Made by a program: the position numbers and the translations under genes. Below are positions 23,338-34,860 of a DNA stretch of 64,000 nt, piece after piece; within the stretch, counting starts at the first letter, position 1, and each line of letters starts with the position of its first letter. The DNA is from Mauremys mutica (taxonomy: Eukaryota > Chordata > Testudines > Geoemydidae), in NCBI RefSeq assembly GCF_020497125.1, contig NC_059077.1, forward strand, positions 25,743,340-25,807,339. The letters are read 5' to 3'. The notes beneath the pieces are model-generated. The model ran no database searches. It worked only from the letters and a program-made list of their open reading frames with translations, and was not told the origin of the DNA.

Positions 23338-23915
23338 CAGTAACTCCTCACTTAAAGTTCTCCCAGTTAATGTTGTTTAGTTGTTACATTGCTGATCAAT
23401 TAGAGAACATGCTCGTTTAAAGTTGTGCAATGCTCCCTTATAACGTTGTTTGGCAGCCGTCTGCTTTGTCCACTGCTTGCAGGAAGAGCAGCCCGTTGGA
23501 GCTAGCTGGTGGGGGCTTGGAACCAGGGTGGACCGGCAGCCCCCCCATTAGCTCCCCGCTCCCCTAAGTTCCCTGTGCGGCAGCCGCCCAGCAGGCTATC
23601 AATTGCCTGGCAGTTCAGCTGTCCCTCCCCCCACTGCCATGTGCTGTCCTGCCCTCTATCTCAGAGCTGCTCCCAGAGACTCCTGCTTGCTGTGCAAGGG
23701 GTGGGGAAAGAGAGGGGATAATGTCAGGGTGTCCCCCTCCCCCACTCATGCCCACTGCTCCTTTACCCCATTTCCATGGAGGGGAGGGGACACTACAGGG
23801 CTCAGGACAGAGGGAGGCAGCTGCTGTCTCAACATTAATTCTTATGGGGAAATTGGATTCGCTTAAAGTCGCATTTTTCAGGAACAGAACTACAACGTTA
23901 AGCGAGGAGTTACTG
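23338..23915. mobile_element. Tigger/pogo-like nonautonomous DNA transposon
   Basis: The ends CAGTAACTCCTCACTTAAAG and, read backwards, CAGTAACTCCTCGCTTAACG are inverted repeats flanked by TA (23336-23337 and 23916-23917), the Tc1/mariner target site. Inside the ends, TTAAAGTTGTGCAATGC and GATTCGCTTAAAGTCGCATT follow. The GC-rich middle (23460-23820) has no transposase. Confidence 0.85.
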
Positions 23916-24524
23916 TATCACTTAGCAGCCCAGATTATTTCAGTGGACATAACATGGTAAACTATATCCCTAAACAGCTGTCTATTCTTCACTGTTACCA
24001 TGTGTGCAAAGAGGACATAATTTACAGCAAAGAAAAAAAAATTCATATGATAGAGCTTATTCTAAATTCACCACAGAAAGCATCTCTCACATTTAAAACT
24101 CAGCTCAAGGAGAAATCGGCCATACTCCATACAGGTGTAAATCCTTTCCCTGGTGCGCAGTCCAAGCAATGAGGATTCACAGTGAGACTCTCTGTGGGAA
24201 AATCCTCTCTCCTGGCTCCACTGCAGCCTAACAGTCACACTTCTGGCCATGGCATCCCCGCATTGTGGGGTCAAATGGCTGGTGAATCTGCATTGTCCAG
24301 ATACACAGAGAGCCTTCTGTGGTCACAGAGGATAGAATAGAATTTCAATTGAGGGGTCCTTGGGACAAGGAGTATGTTTGCGTTGTTTGTACAGTATTTC
24401 ATAAAGTATGGCATGCCACAAAAGAATAGTTGGATAAGGAGGCATGGACAGAATTCTCAGTTGCTCTCCAGAGTCTCCACTTCCACCTTTTTTTTTTTTT
24501 AGAGTAATTCTAGCTGTTATGTAC

Positions 24525-25121
24525 AGTGGAGTACAACTGGTCAGGAATTTCCCATTGAAAATATTTCCACGCAATTGAAATTTTACACAGTAATATTTTG
24601 ATTTTTGACCAAAAAAAAGATTTCTGTTGGGAAAATCAAAACAAAATATTTTATTTCGGGTCAATTCAACCCAAATCAAAATATTTCAATTAAAGTGAAC
24701 CAAAATATTTTGTGATGCAGTGCCTCATGGATGCTGTAGTTCAGGTGTTTCGTGCCCCATTCTCTCCTATGGTCCAGGCTCCTTGGCTGGATTACATCTC
24801 TCATGATTCCCTGTGGTTTCCTTTTACTGAGTCATTTGCTACAACATGGGAATCACATGACTGGGGTGCATCATGGGAGATGTCTGGCCAGGAAGCCCAG
24901 TCCATAGGGTACAAGAGGTATCTGATATACCACTCCTGTGAGGCATCACACCAGAGGTGAATGCAGTCTAATATTGAATGAACTCAAAGCTGTTTGCTTC
25001 AACAAACCAAAACTAAATGTTTATTTCAAATAGAAAACAAAATGTTTTGGTACTTACAAACTGAAAATTTCCAATATTTCAATTTTTCATCCTGATACAG
25101 GATGAAAACGAATGTTGAAAT
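24525..25121. mobile_element. A/T-rich MITE, left part, interrupted by the retrovirus
   Basis: Starts ACTGGTCAGGAATTTCCCAT and contains several inverted runs of CAAAATATTT and GAAATATTGG. The sequence after the retrovirus (29872-29915, read backwards AACCAGAATTCCTCTCCCAC) resembles this left end, so the element probably spans the insertion. The assignment of the right end is an inference. Confidence 0.5.
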
Positions 25122-25881
25122 TGTAGATTGCCACGGACTTGCAGGGGCGAAAGAAAATGCAGGCCTGTTATTTACCAGGCTGCACGTGGCAACAGACTAT
25201 ATGGTAAGGGATGCAAGGAGAGTGTGGGTCACGATGCAAACTGCAGACACACACACACACACTAAACTTAATCAATTTAAAAGTTTTATTGGGGATAATT
25301 ACAAGGGGTAAGGGAGCAGTGGATGATTAGCTAATAGAGTTAATGAAACTTAAAACACACAATGACTAAAATATCTACTAACAATATTTATAAACAAAGA
25401 TGCAGCATTTAGTAATAACTGATACTTACAAATACAAACCAACGCATAACGACCGGCAAACGTAGAAGCTCTGTTTGAAACACGTGAGCTGAGAGAGAGG
25501 CTTCGAGGTGATCAGGCTCGGTTACGGGCATACACAGGATACACGGGTATACACAGGATACACGGGTATACACAGGATTCGTTTTTCTTTCTCCTCTCCC
25601 TGCCTGCACATGGCAGGCAGGCCATAAAGTACCCACTATGACATCATAGAAGTGTCATAGGGGACGGGGCCCAAAACCTGTTTGTGTTCGTTTCTGATTG
25701 GCACAAGCGAAGTTAACACCATGTAGGGGAGCAGGTGCCTTAAAGTCTGGCTTCGCCCCCAAAAGGTAAGGAAATGCATATTGTCTTAGAATGCGTTCAA
25801 CACTGAATGACAAAAGAAGAGGCCAGGGCAATACCGGTATGGGCAAGTTCTATAGGATGCAGACAGGAACTCATCTCAACA
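25122..25881 (-). repeat. 3' LTR of the endogenous retrovirus (minus orientation)
   Basis: Plus-strand ends are TGTAGATTGCC and ATCTCAACA. A minus-strand polyadenylation signal AATAAA lies at 25285-25290. An 18-19-bp unit (TACACAGGATACACGGG) is repeated about three times at 25530-25575. A CA microsatellite (25247-25262) lies near the end. It differs from the other LTR at only five positions. Confidence 0.95.
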
Positions 25882-25919
25882 TGCCCCCGTGCCCTGGCCG
25901 AAATAGTTTGGCCGAAAAC

Positions 25920-27400
25920 CTAAACTTCCGAGTCCGACTCCTCATTCCCACCTACGAGGGGATGCGCTTCGGGGGTGGAAGCGATGTAGGCCGAGGCAAC
26001 AAACTTGTGAATGCAGGCTTTAATGAAGGCACATCCGAGACAGAGAAGAGCGAGCCCAACCAGAAGGGACACAAACAGGGATTGGAAATAGGATTTCTGG
26101 GCGCAAGGCCAAGCCAATCGAGCCATGACCAAAACTGGAAGGACTCTCGTGACTCTCTGACAGTAGAGCTCAACGTTTGCAGGTCTTTAACAATTGAGGA
26201 CAAATTAGGAGAAATAGAAGGCAAAGAAATGCAACATTTATCAGCAAAGTCAGGATATACTTCAGCAAATTTAGTACAAAATGAGGAAGATTGTAACAAA
26301 TATTGAATCATTAATCTATTTTGAATACTATACTGAACAAGGGAATTTAATTGCAAATTAGGGAGAGGCCCTTGCCCGTAGTATTAGCAAGCATTTCAAT
26401 AGCAAGGGATTGAAATAGCACTTGATCACGTAACATCATATAACCAACAAGGTTAAAACTAACAATAGAGGAGGCAAGGGAGGAAGCTGCTGTTTGCAAA
26501 CGAGTCCAAAAAGAGTGGGTACTACGATGGTGTCGGTGGCCAGATGGCAAGGTATAAATACCTCCGCCCTGTAGATACAGGGTGCCAATGGTGCATATAC
26601 CCCGGGGGTTGGGAGGAAGCACAGCAAATGCAACATTACCACAAATCCAAAAATGACCGGGTCTTAAGGAAGAAACTGTGGTATGGCTCCACCCATTATT
26701 GGTTACAGAATAAAAGCTGGATGCACGATTGATACATGCAGCCTCAGCATGATGCATATGCTGGGCATGAAACAGATACGTATGTGTTATGGAGGTATAG
26801 AAGGTTCCAAAAAAAAATATTATAATTAAGACGATAAGAACAATTAATGGGAGGGGGGTAGGTAAAATTAAGAGTGGGTTTAGTTAGGGAGGTATTAGCA
26901 TAAGAGAAACTCCACATAGAACAATTAGAATAAGTACCTACCCAAGTAGGGGCTGTGGTTAAACTATTACCAACAAAAACCCAACAATGAGATGCTGGAA
27001 CTCTAATACTCTCAATTAAAGGAAAGCTATGATCACTTCGACCTGAAGCATTAAGAACTGGAAACACATAAGAATTAAATTGTGAAGAATAATTATTCCA
27101 AACACTAGAAGCAGCCCACTGCACATAGGGGGAAGAACAATTTACACTAGATATATTAAATGAAGAAAAATTATAAACTATTGGTACAAATTGAAAGGGT
27201 AATGGATATTTAGGTGAGAACTGAGTGGAGCAAACAAGACAACCTTCTGGACTCAGCGCTGACAGGGACTGGTTTCCGCTGACCTCCTGCACCCAGTAGG
27301 CGGCAAACCAAGTTTGTAGTCCACCCTCTCCTAAGGGCTCCGTGGGCAAAGATGTTGTGAGGGAGAGCAGTATAACAAATACAAACCAACTATAAAATTA
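25920..27400 (-). pseudogene. Retroviral env, broken by frameshifts
   Basis: The gene lies next to the 3' LTR on the minus strand and reads in four successive frames. A hydrophobic leader precedes 27349. The surface part (27349-26744) has about ten N-glycosylation sequons. The next frame (26757-26347) carries a Cys-rich CGNVAFAVLPP segment near the subunit boundary, a basic RHHR site and a hydrophobic fusion-peptide-like stretch, then the first helix. The third frame (26356-25952) has IQNRLMIQYLL, in the position of the heptad repeat and immunosuppressive-type region, followed by a C-x13-CC arrangement. The last frame (26132-25920) has the membrane anchor (VSLLVGLALLCLGC) and tail. Frame changes near 26750, 26350 and 26100 mean no full product is made. 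The env type is gamma/alpha-like; that is an inference from motif layout. Confidence 0.8.
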
Positions 27401-28690
27401 AACCAAAATAAATTTTAAATTCAGATACATGCAAATACGTTGAGGGTATACTTTTATGATGCTTTGTTATGTTTGGGAGCCAAAGGTGGAAACCTGTTGA
27501 AATTGTTTGGTTAGCTTTATGCATAAATTGTTATTTTAAAACATTTTGGTTATGACATTCTTATAACTATAATTAAAAGTGCAAACAAGTTTATAAAAAT
27601 CCCAAACAAGAAATTGACATTTGTTAATATTATCTTTACCTTAATGTTGAGGTTTCCCCTTACATTTTTTTTGAATAACAAATTTAAAAAAAAAGAAACT
27701 TAAAAAACAAAACTGTGATTGATAAAAGAGAATTCCTTTGTTTGCAATTGCATTATTTGTTGAGGCAGAAATATATGTACATATATTTGTAACTGAAACC
27801 TTTTTGAACTTTGCACAAAAAATTGGTGTTAATATACTATGATTACATCCCAACCATGATTTTAAAATAGTGTGGTACCACATCTTATATATATATTTTT
27901 AAAAGGGTATAAAATTGACTTTTGTTGCAACAAAATAAAAATAATTTTAAAAAAATAGTCACGTGACACACACAACATAGGACACACACACATGACATAC
28001 AGGACAAACTTACAATTAAAAACAAATGGTGCCAAAATTCTATTCATATTTATACAAAATAACACAACCAAAAATAAAAAGTAAAAGGGTTAAACATTTG
28101 AATAAATAAATTATTACCTTATTTAAAACTTGTAGCATAAATTTGATAAAAATATATTAGTATTTGCCAAATGTATTGTATTAATTCGGTAACAAGGAAT
28201 TTTGCATTATTTTATATTTAACATTATTTTAAAACTCTGCTATATGGAAATAAGAAAAGCCCATGTTACAAATATTAGTTAGTGGTTAGGATAAGAAGCA
28301 GAGAGTGCACTTCTGTTGCTTGGCAACCATATCTTCAAGAAAGTTAGGAATAATTCCAGCTGTTGCATTCCTGGAGGGTTAAAATAATTAATTTACTGGA
28401 TTTAAAGTGTTTACCTTGTTTTCTTTTTGTTTCTTGTTTTGTTCCGTTTTCAATTGCTTTATTTTTTGGAGGTTTCTGTAAAAACTATAGCTTTTAATTT
28501 TTAAAACAAAAAGAGAGCCGAAGTGAGGAGAGGCGGAGGGGGGGAAGGGGTGGGGTGAAGAGCAACCTAGGAAGGTACAGAGACCTGAGCCAAGAAAGAT
28601 TAACTCCATCAAGGTTAGTTATCGCAATAGGCAAAGCTTCTGCTACAGTTTTAGATTCATTGGCAGAGCTGGATACAGAGGAGTTTTAGG
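27400..28690 (-). other. A/T-rich, non-coding interior of the retrovirus
   Basis: About 1.3 kb with many poly-A/T runs and stops in all frames, in the position where gag-pol would be. A short minus-strand frame at 28388-28612 has no recognisable domain. It may be a highly decayed or replaced segment. Confidence 0.6.
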
Positions 28691-28694
28691 AGCT

Positions 28695-28967
28695 TCATAT
28701 GGGGGTGGCAAAATTTTCTGAGAGGGACTTGGGGGGGGTAGTGATGGGCTCTACCTTTTCTGTCTTCTCCTCATTATCATCTTTAGGAGAGCCTGAGGCT
28801 GCCTGTTTAGCTGCGAACATTGTGCCCCCGTGGAGGACAGAGCACAGATCAAGGGCCTTGCATATCATGCTAAACAGGACGGTGGAAACATCCTCAGAGT
28901 ATCTGCCAGGGTTAAAGGCACAGTATAGCCTTTTAGAGTTTTGTCCGAGCCAAGGGAACAGATCCAT
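28695..28967 (-). pseudogene. gag-like remnant of the retrovirus
   Basis: A 90-residue open frame lies about 140 bases after the primer binding site on the minus strand, where the N-terminal matrix part of gag is expected. It ends in a Lys/Glu/Asp-rich stretch (KDDNEEKTEKVEP). An overlapping frame (28865-29119) runs back into the primer binding site and is not a candidate. No capsid major-homology region or zinc knuckle follows. The assignment rests on position and composition more than on motif. Confidence 0.45.
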
Positions 28968-29088
28968 TCTATTTTTGGATTGGTCGAATTTTGGCTAGTA
29001 AAAAGGTGAAAGTGCAAATGTTGGAACTGTTCAGTTTCATCATCTGCGCGGTCTGCAGCGTGCCACGGGCATGGCCCAACTTCCTTGC

Positions 29089-29106
29089 ATCCTGTTCGTG
29101 ACGCCA
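29089..29106 (-). promoter_or_regulatory. Putative primer binding site of the retrovirus
   Basis: On the minus strand the 5' LTR end is followed without a gap by TGGCGTCACGAACAGGAT. A TGG start directly after the LTR is the expected form of a tRNA primer binding site. I could not assign the tRNA with confidence. Confidence 0.7.
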
Positions 29107-29866
29107 TGTAGATTGCCACGGACTCGCAGGGGCGAAAGAAAATGCAGGCCTGTTATTTACCAGGCTGCACGTGGCAACAGACTATATGGTAAGGGATGCA
29201 AGGAGAGTGTGGGTCACGATGCAAACTGCAGACACACACACACACACTAAACTTAATCAATTTAAAAGTTTTATTGGGGATAATTACAAGGGGTAAGGGA
29301 GCAGCGTATGATTAGCTAATAGAGTTAATGAAACTTAAAACACACAATGACTAAAATATCTACTAACAATATTTATAAACAAAGATGCAGCATTTAGTAA
29401 TAACTGATACTTACAAATACAAACCAACGCATAACGACCGGCAAACGTAGAAGCTCTGTTTGAAACACGTGAGCTGAGAGAGAGGCTTCGAGGTGATCAG
29501 GCTCGGTTACGGGCATACACAGGATACACGGGTATACACAGGATACACGGGTATACACAGGATTCGTTTTTCTTTCTCCTCTCCCTGCCTGCACATGGCA
29601 GGCAGGCCATAAAGTACCCACTATGACATCATAGAAGTGTCATAGGGGACGGGGCCCAAAACCTGTTTGTGTTCGTTTCTGATTGGCACAAGCGAAGTTA
29701 ACACCATGTAGGGGAGCAGGTGCCTTAAAGTCTGGCTTCGCCCCCAAAAGGTGAGGAAATGCATATTGTCTTAGAATGCGTTCAACACTGAATGACAAAA
29801 GAAGAGGCCAGGGCAATACCAGTATGGGCAAGTTCTATAGGATGCAGACAGGAACTCATCTCAACA
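29107..29866 (-). repeat. 5' LTR of the endogenous retrovirus (minus orientation)
   Basis: Same length as the left LTR with no indel. Differences between left and right copies are at 25140/29125, 25320/29305, 25322/29307, 25768/29753 and 25836/29821; three of these are CpG transitions. The polyadenylation signal is conserved (29270-29275). Confidence 0.95.
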
Positions 29867-29915
29867 GAAATATTATAATTTCCTGTGGGAGAGGAATTCT
29901 GGTTTGTTTTCCTTA
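29867..29915. mobile_element. Probable right part of the MITE split by the retrovirus
   Basis: Begins with the duplicated GAAAT, then ATTATAATTTCCTGTGGGAG. Read backwards it resembles the left end of the MITE at 24525. Short and imperfect, so tentative. Confidence 0.35.
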
Positions 29916-32701
29916 GCTCTGTTGTAATGAAGACTTTCACACCATAACCTGAGTGTAAGCAATGCTGGGAAGACTGCTTGAGTTTGCAGAGAGTCTGAAA
30001 CAATATCTCTGATGTGTGAACTGCCCCATTCATTTCAGTGGGTGCTAACTCAAGTGCCCAGTGATGATACTTTTAATGTCAATATTGTTAACTATGTCAC
30101 TGCTCAGACCATGCAGGAAAAGAGAGGAAGTATCATATTATGAAGAGCTACATCTTTGGAAAGCGTGTGTGTGTTTGTGTGTGGTGTGTGTTGGGGGGCT
30201 GCTAGGGAAAGAGAGGGATGTGGAAGATATATAAAGTAAGTAGGGTAGGCATATAACAACATATGATTTGAGGGCATGATTGGTTTTATTTTTCTGAAGG
30301 GGACTCAACTTTCAGAAGTTTGGGAAATGCTGTCATGGTACAGTGGGGTCCTGATTGCAGTTCTGAGGCACAATTGCAATAGAATGAAGAAGCAGGATGT
30401 AAATAACAATAATAATGCCCCATAATGAGTTACCTCATATGTAGAGTATGTTTTCATGGCAAATATGAATTCCCTATAATTTTCATATATTTACTGTGTA
30501 TAGGGGCATTACAACTAATATTTTGCAGGTCTGAGCTTGTTACTTGGGCTAAGTAAAAACATGGCTTAAAAGGGCTGAGAACTATAATATTTGGATTATT
30601 AGCAGATGTTTTATTCTACTAAATTATTCCCAGCTCATTTAAAAAGAAAGTTCAAGTGCTTATGAATTTGTAGTTCTTTACAGTTCAAAGGTTTCTTTTT
30701 TAAAATTCAATCAAACATTAGATTATGTTATAAAGTAGCAACCCAAATGTTCTAGACACACACGGGACAAAATTCAGCTCTTAGTGAAATCTGCCCAATC
30801 CCACTGATTTGGACCATCTGGCTTATTATATTTTAAAACATCTTTGTTTGACTTTGTTCTTAATGTTGGCCATTTCTGCACTCAGTTACACCGTGCTTCT
30901 CCATACACTGCTTTGGAGATGCACTGCTGTGACTTACGAGCAGAAAATGGCCCTGGAAGTCTTCTGGTTTCCTCATACACAGGTATATTGTATTGAGATG
31001 TCTGATAAGGATCAGATTTATGCACAGTATTGTAGCACAAAGGGCTATGCCTAGTGTTTCAAGGGAAAGGAAACATAGCTGCATGAAGTGATTGTAGAAC
31101 TGATTACTCTCTCAGTGAGCCGTACTGATGTAAAAGTTGACATAAACTGAACTTTTATGTAAGACATTTCTAACCCCCAAAGAACAAGAAAACATTGAAG
31201 TTGGCTCACTGAACATAGTGAGCTGAGTTTATCATAAATGTTTCTCTATCCATCTGTTTGCCATTTTATCATGTTGTACTGATTTGTTAATACAGAGGAC
31301 AGACTGGAAAGTAAAGGTCAAGTGATAAATCTCTCGGTTTTTAACTGCATACACTTAGTGGTTTGAAGACTCTTCCTCTGTTATTGTTTCTCTAGAAGAA
31401 AGGCCTGCAAAAGACAATTAGGAAAAGTCAACAGTAGCCTAGGATCTTTGGAGACTGAACATATCTCTGCAATCCACTCTCAGCAAGCTATGTCTCCACA
31501 TGGTTTCTCCTTTTAGATGTGTGTATTCCCATTCTGGTGCATATGGTAGCTGTATCCATTATATTATATCCACAAGGCTATTTTTAATTGGCAGGAATTA
31601 TTTGTATTATTATTAGATCAAATGAGACTTGTACTGTAAAACTGAGATTGCTATTGAGAAGTATATATAAAGAAAAAGCATCTGCACCCTTTAATTTGAA
31701 AAATGTTGCGTGTTTTCATTTTGGGCATTTGGCCCAGGCATGGAAAGTAGAGTGGTGAACTGGTTATAGTTTGCAAGGCTGACGCCTGCTGCTTGCTTAG
31801 GGAAGCCAAAAGAAATTTCCTCTGTCCAATATGATAAACTTGCTATTGAGATGGATTTAAAGCAATATTTTTAGCTGAATCATCACCTCTTGTGCATTTC
31901 TGTGAAGGTGTTGTGTTTTTTTTAACTGATTTCTCCTTGCGGCACCCACTGAGACAATCAAATATTCACATTGCCAGCTCTTGGGTTATGCCCTAAGCAG
32001 GATGCAGGTAATAGTTGCAAACTCTTGTTTTATTAATGCACCCATCCTACTAGTACAAAAGAAATAAAAACCTGGATGATTCAATAAATCTTGTATTGAC
32101 TAATAAAACATACGTTAACATTCTGTTCCCTGCAGCTGTAAATAAACAAGAAATGCAAAATGCCTATTTTGTGCTATAATTTTCATTAGAAGACTGCTGG
32201 AGATATTTGTAGCTAGTCTTCTGTAAACAATAGTAGATTCAGGGAGCACTTGAACGGTATTTCCTGCAATAAATATCAGAAGGACATCTTAGTAAAGGAT
32301 ACCAGGATAAATTTATCTTAGAGGTCATTTCTTTCCCTTTTTTATTTTCAGCTACTTTAATCTGAGTTTCTTTGAGCTGGCTTCATGTTTAAATTTTGAG
32401 GGTTTTACATTTGTTTACTTCCTTCCATTATGTTTTCTCTTTGGTGGTACAAGTTAACTTTTCTGAAGTTAACTGTGTCAAAATATCAGAATAGCTCCCC
32501 TAAGGTCAATTACAAAACAGGCAGATGCAATGCATGCTTCCCTTCAAAAAAAATTCATTACATATAAATGTTAATATATCTAATTTCTCTGGAACTTTTG
32601 TTTGGGCCATATTCTCATGTGAATGATCCCACTGACTTCAGCTGGTCTGCTCATGCGAATAAGGCTAGCAGGATTCGGTTTTCTGCTTTCAGTATGATTA
32701 A

Positions 32702-34161
32702 GGCTAAGATTTAGTCATGGGTATTTTTGGTAAAAGTCATGGACAGGTCACAGGCAATAAATAAAAATTCATGGCCTGTGACCAGTGTTCCCTCTAACTT
32801 TTCCCACGCATGTGCAGAATGAATTTTGTTATGTGCACCAATATGGAGGTGATGTGTGACACATCTCCTCCATATTGGTGCACATAACAAAACCAATGTG
32901 CTGGGGGTGAGGCCGAGGGGTTTAGAATGTGGGAGGGGGCTCAGGATTGTTGTGTGTTGGGGGTGAGGGTTCTGGGATGGGGCCAGGGATTAGGAGCTCA
33001 GGCTGGAGCATAGGGTTGGTGTGCGGGGGGATGAGGGCTCCGACTGGGGGTGCAGGCTCTGGTGTGGGGCTGGGGATGAGGGGTTTGGAGTGCAGGTTGC
33101 TCAGGGGCTACGGTGGGGTAAGAGGACTCCCCCAAGCTCTCTCTCCCTGCAGCAGCACCTGGGCTGGGTGGGGGAGAGGCGCCTCTCCCCTAGACACAGC
33201 AAGTCCGGGGCAGGTCCATGCTGGGCCCGGTGGGGAGAGGCACCTCTCCCCCGCCACAGCAAGTCCATGCCGGAGCTGGGTTGCGGCTGGGGGAGGGGTG
33301 CCTCTCCTCCGGCCACAGCAAGTCCGAGACAGGTCCATGCTGGGGAAGAGGCATCTCTCCCCACCGCAGCCCTGAGGCCCTGTGCAGGGCTTTATAGGCA
33401 GCTGTGCAGTAGCACAGGTTAGAAGAAACTTTAGCTTGTGACCTGTCCATGACTTTTACCAAAAATTCCCCTGACTAAATCTCTACTTTTGGGGCCCCGC
33501 TGCTCCAGGGGCCCCTGCTGGGAGATGCCCTGCTCCAATGCTGTAGGTTGACTGCCCCTGGCTGCTGCTCCCAGGGTCTGCTCTCCGGACAGTCTCCAGG
33601 CAGCCCTGGGGCTGCTGCTTCAGTTGCCCAGGGACTGCTGCTGCTCGGGTGATCCCCAGGGCATCCCCAGAACTGCTGCTCCGATGCTCTCCATAGCTAG
33701 CCACACCAGCTACTCTTCCGGTGGTCCCTGGGGCCACCTGATAAGCAGCCAGGGGAGCTGGCCCTGGGGCAGCCACCAGGACCGCTGCGCAGGCACTCCT
33801 GGGGCCGCTCAAACAGCAGCCGGTGCGGCTGGCCCTGAGGTAGCCCCTAGGACTGTTGATTGCACGGTCCCTGGGACCAGCCGCACTGGCTGCTGCTCAT
33901 GTGGTCCCCGGAACCAGCTGTCTGGGGCTTCCTGAGCAGCAGCCGGAGTGGCTGGCCCTGGGGACGGCTAGAGCAGCTGGCCCCAGGTTGCTCCAGCCTT
34001 GGCAGGTGCAGCTGGCCATGGGGTGCCTGAGCATCTGGCCATGGGGTCAGCTAATCGTGCAGCTTCTGAAATCAGCTGCACCAACCGCTGCAGAAGTCAC
34101 TGAGGTTTCAGAAAGTCACGGAATCCATGACTTCTGCGACCTACGTGAAAGAATCGCAGCC
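32702..34161. mobile_element. Composite DNA element flanked by TTAA
   Basis: TTAA occurs at 32698-32701 and 34162-34165. The left end GGCTAAGATTTAGTCATG and the right end read backwards (GGCTGCGATTCTTTCACG) are imperfect inverted repeats, and both are followed within 40 bases by AAGTCATGGA. A second inverted copy of the left end lies inside at about 33434-33485 (TGACCTGTCCATGACTTTTA, CCAAAAATTCCCCTGACTAAATC). The interior includes a near-perfect palindrome (32824-32892) and GC-rich Gly/Pro-coding artefacts at 32930-33420 and 33486-34090. The TTAA site suggests piggyBac or Kolobok type; no transposase is visible. Confidence 0.65.
32824..32892. repeat. Near-perfect 69-bp palindrome
   Basis: 34-base arms around a single central base (32858). 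The left arm starts TTTTGTTATGTGCACCAATA; the right arm is its reverse complement with one mismatch. Just before it, AGTGTTCCCTCTAACTTTTC (about 32784) resembles a hAT terminal repeat, so the palindrome may be the core of a nested hAT foldback. Confidence 0.9.
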
Positions 34162-34860
34162 TTAAGTAGGATTCAAGATTTAACTAGGCATTTCCCAGGA
34201 GCAATGATGGGAATTGTATTACTTGTTACTGAATCCACATACCTAGAGCAGATTCTTCTCTCCTACCATTGTTACTCCAGATTTACACTGATATATCTGA
34301 GAGAAGAATTTGACCCTCAGTTTTCCAATGGAGATTTGTTAATGGACACTTAATCATACGGCAAAACAATCATTTTCAATTTAGATTCTGATCTTGGTTA
34401 CACCCGTGTAAGTAACTCCATTGACATCAATTTGCAAAATTTTACTAAACAGATCAGAATTTTGCCTGATGTGCCAAAGTGCCACTCTGTAGTTTCAAAT
34501 GTAGCATTTGAAGGTCCTATTTTGTGCTCACAAAATCCATACAAAAGGCTAGGAAAAGAAGGGGGAAAATATATAGCGCACTTGAATTGAGAAACAAGCC
34601 TCTAAATGATCTCATAATAATTATGAAAAATTAGAAAAAAAAATTCCACATACACTTATGTTTCCGATTCTACCACCTTTACTTATGCCGAGTAGCATTA
34701 CTTCACATGAGTAGCCTTCTTGGCTTTAATAGAGCAACTTTCATGAGTAAATGTTTTTCCACTGTGGTGTGCGGACTTGCTTCTACGTACTTTCTAGCCC
34801 CAGAAACAGCTTGAAGACTTTCTGGTAAAGCATTGTGTGCAATTTTATTTACAATGGTTA

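Larger units (their letters stand above)
25122..29866 (-). mobile_element. Endogenous retrovirus, young, lacking pol
   Basis: Two direct 760-bp LTRs (25122-25881 and 29107-29866) bound a 3.2-kb interior. GAAAT flanks the whole unit (25117-25121 and 29867-29871) as a 5-bp integration duplication. Orientation is minus: a primer-binding-site-like sequence abuts the right LTR, a gag-like piece follows, and env lies next to the left LTR. No reverse transcriptase, protease or integrase motif was found; about 1 kb between the gag-like piece and env is A/T-rich and non-coding. The copy must have been mobilised by proteins from another provirus, or lost pol before or after insertion. Confidence 0.93.

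Noticed and set aside
25247..25262. Regulatory CA repeat
   Set aside because: A short CA microsatellite present identically in both LTRs; nothing beyond that is supported.
26744..27349. Captured, syncytin-like env gene
   Set aside because: The frame ends before the subunit boundary and at least three frame changes follow; no full product is possible in this sequence.
32929..34353. Open frames of 90-165 codons with Ala/Gly/Pro-rich products
   Set aside because: They fall in the GC-rich interior of the TTAA composite element and occur in several frames of both strands at once.
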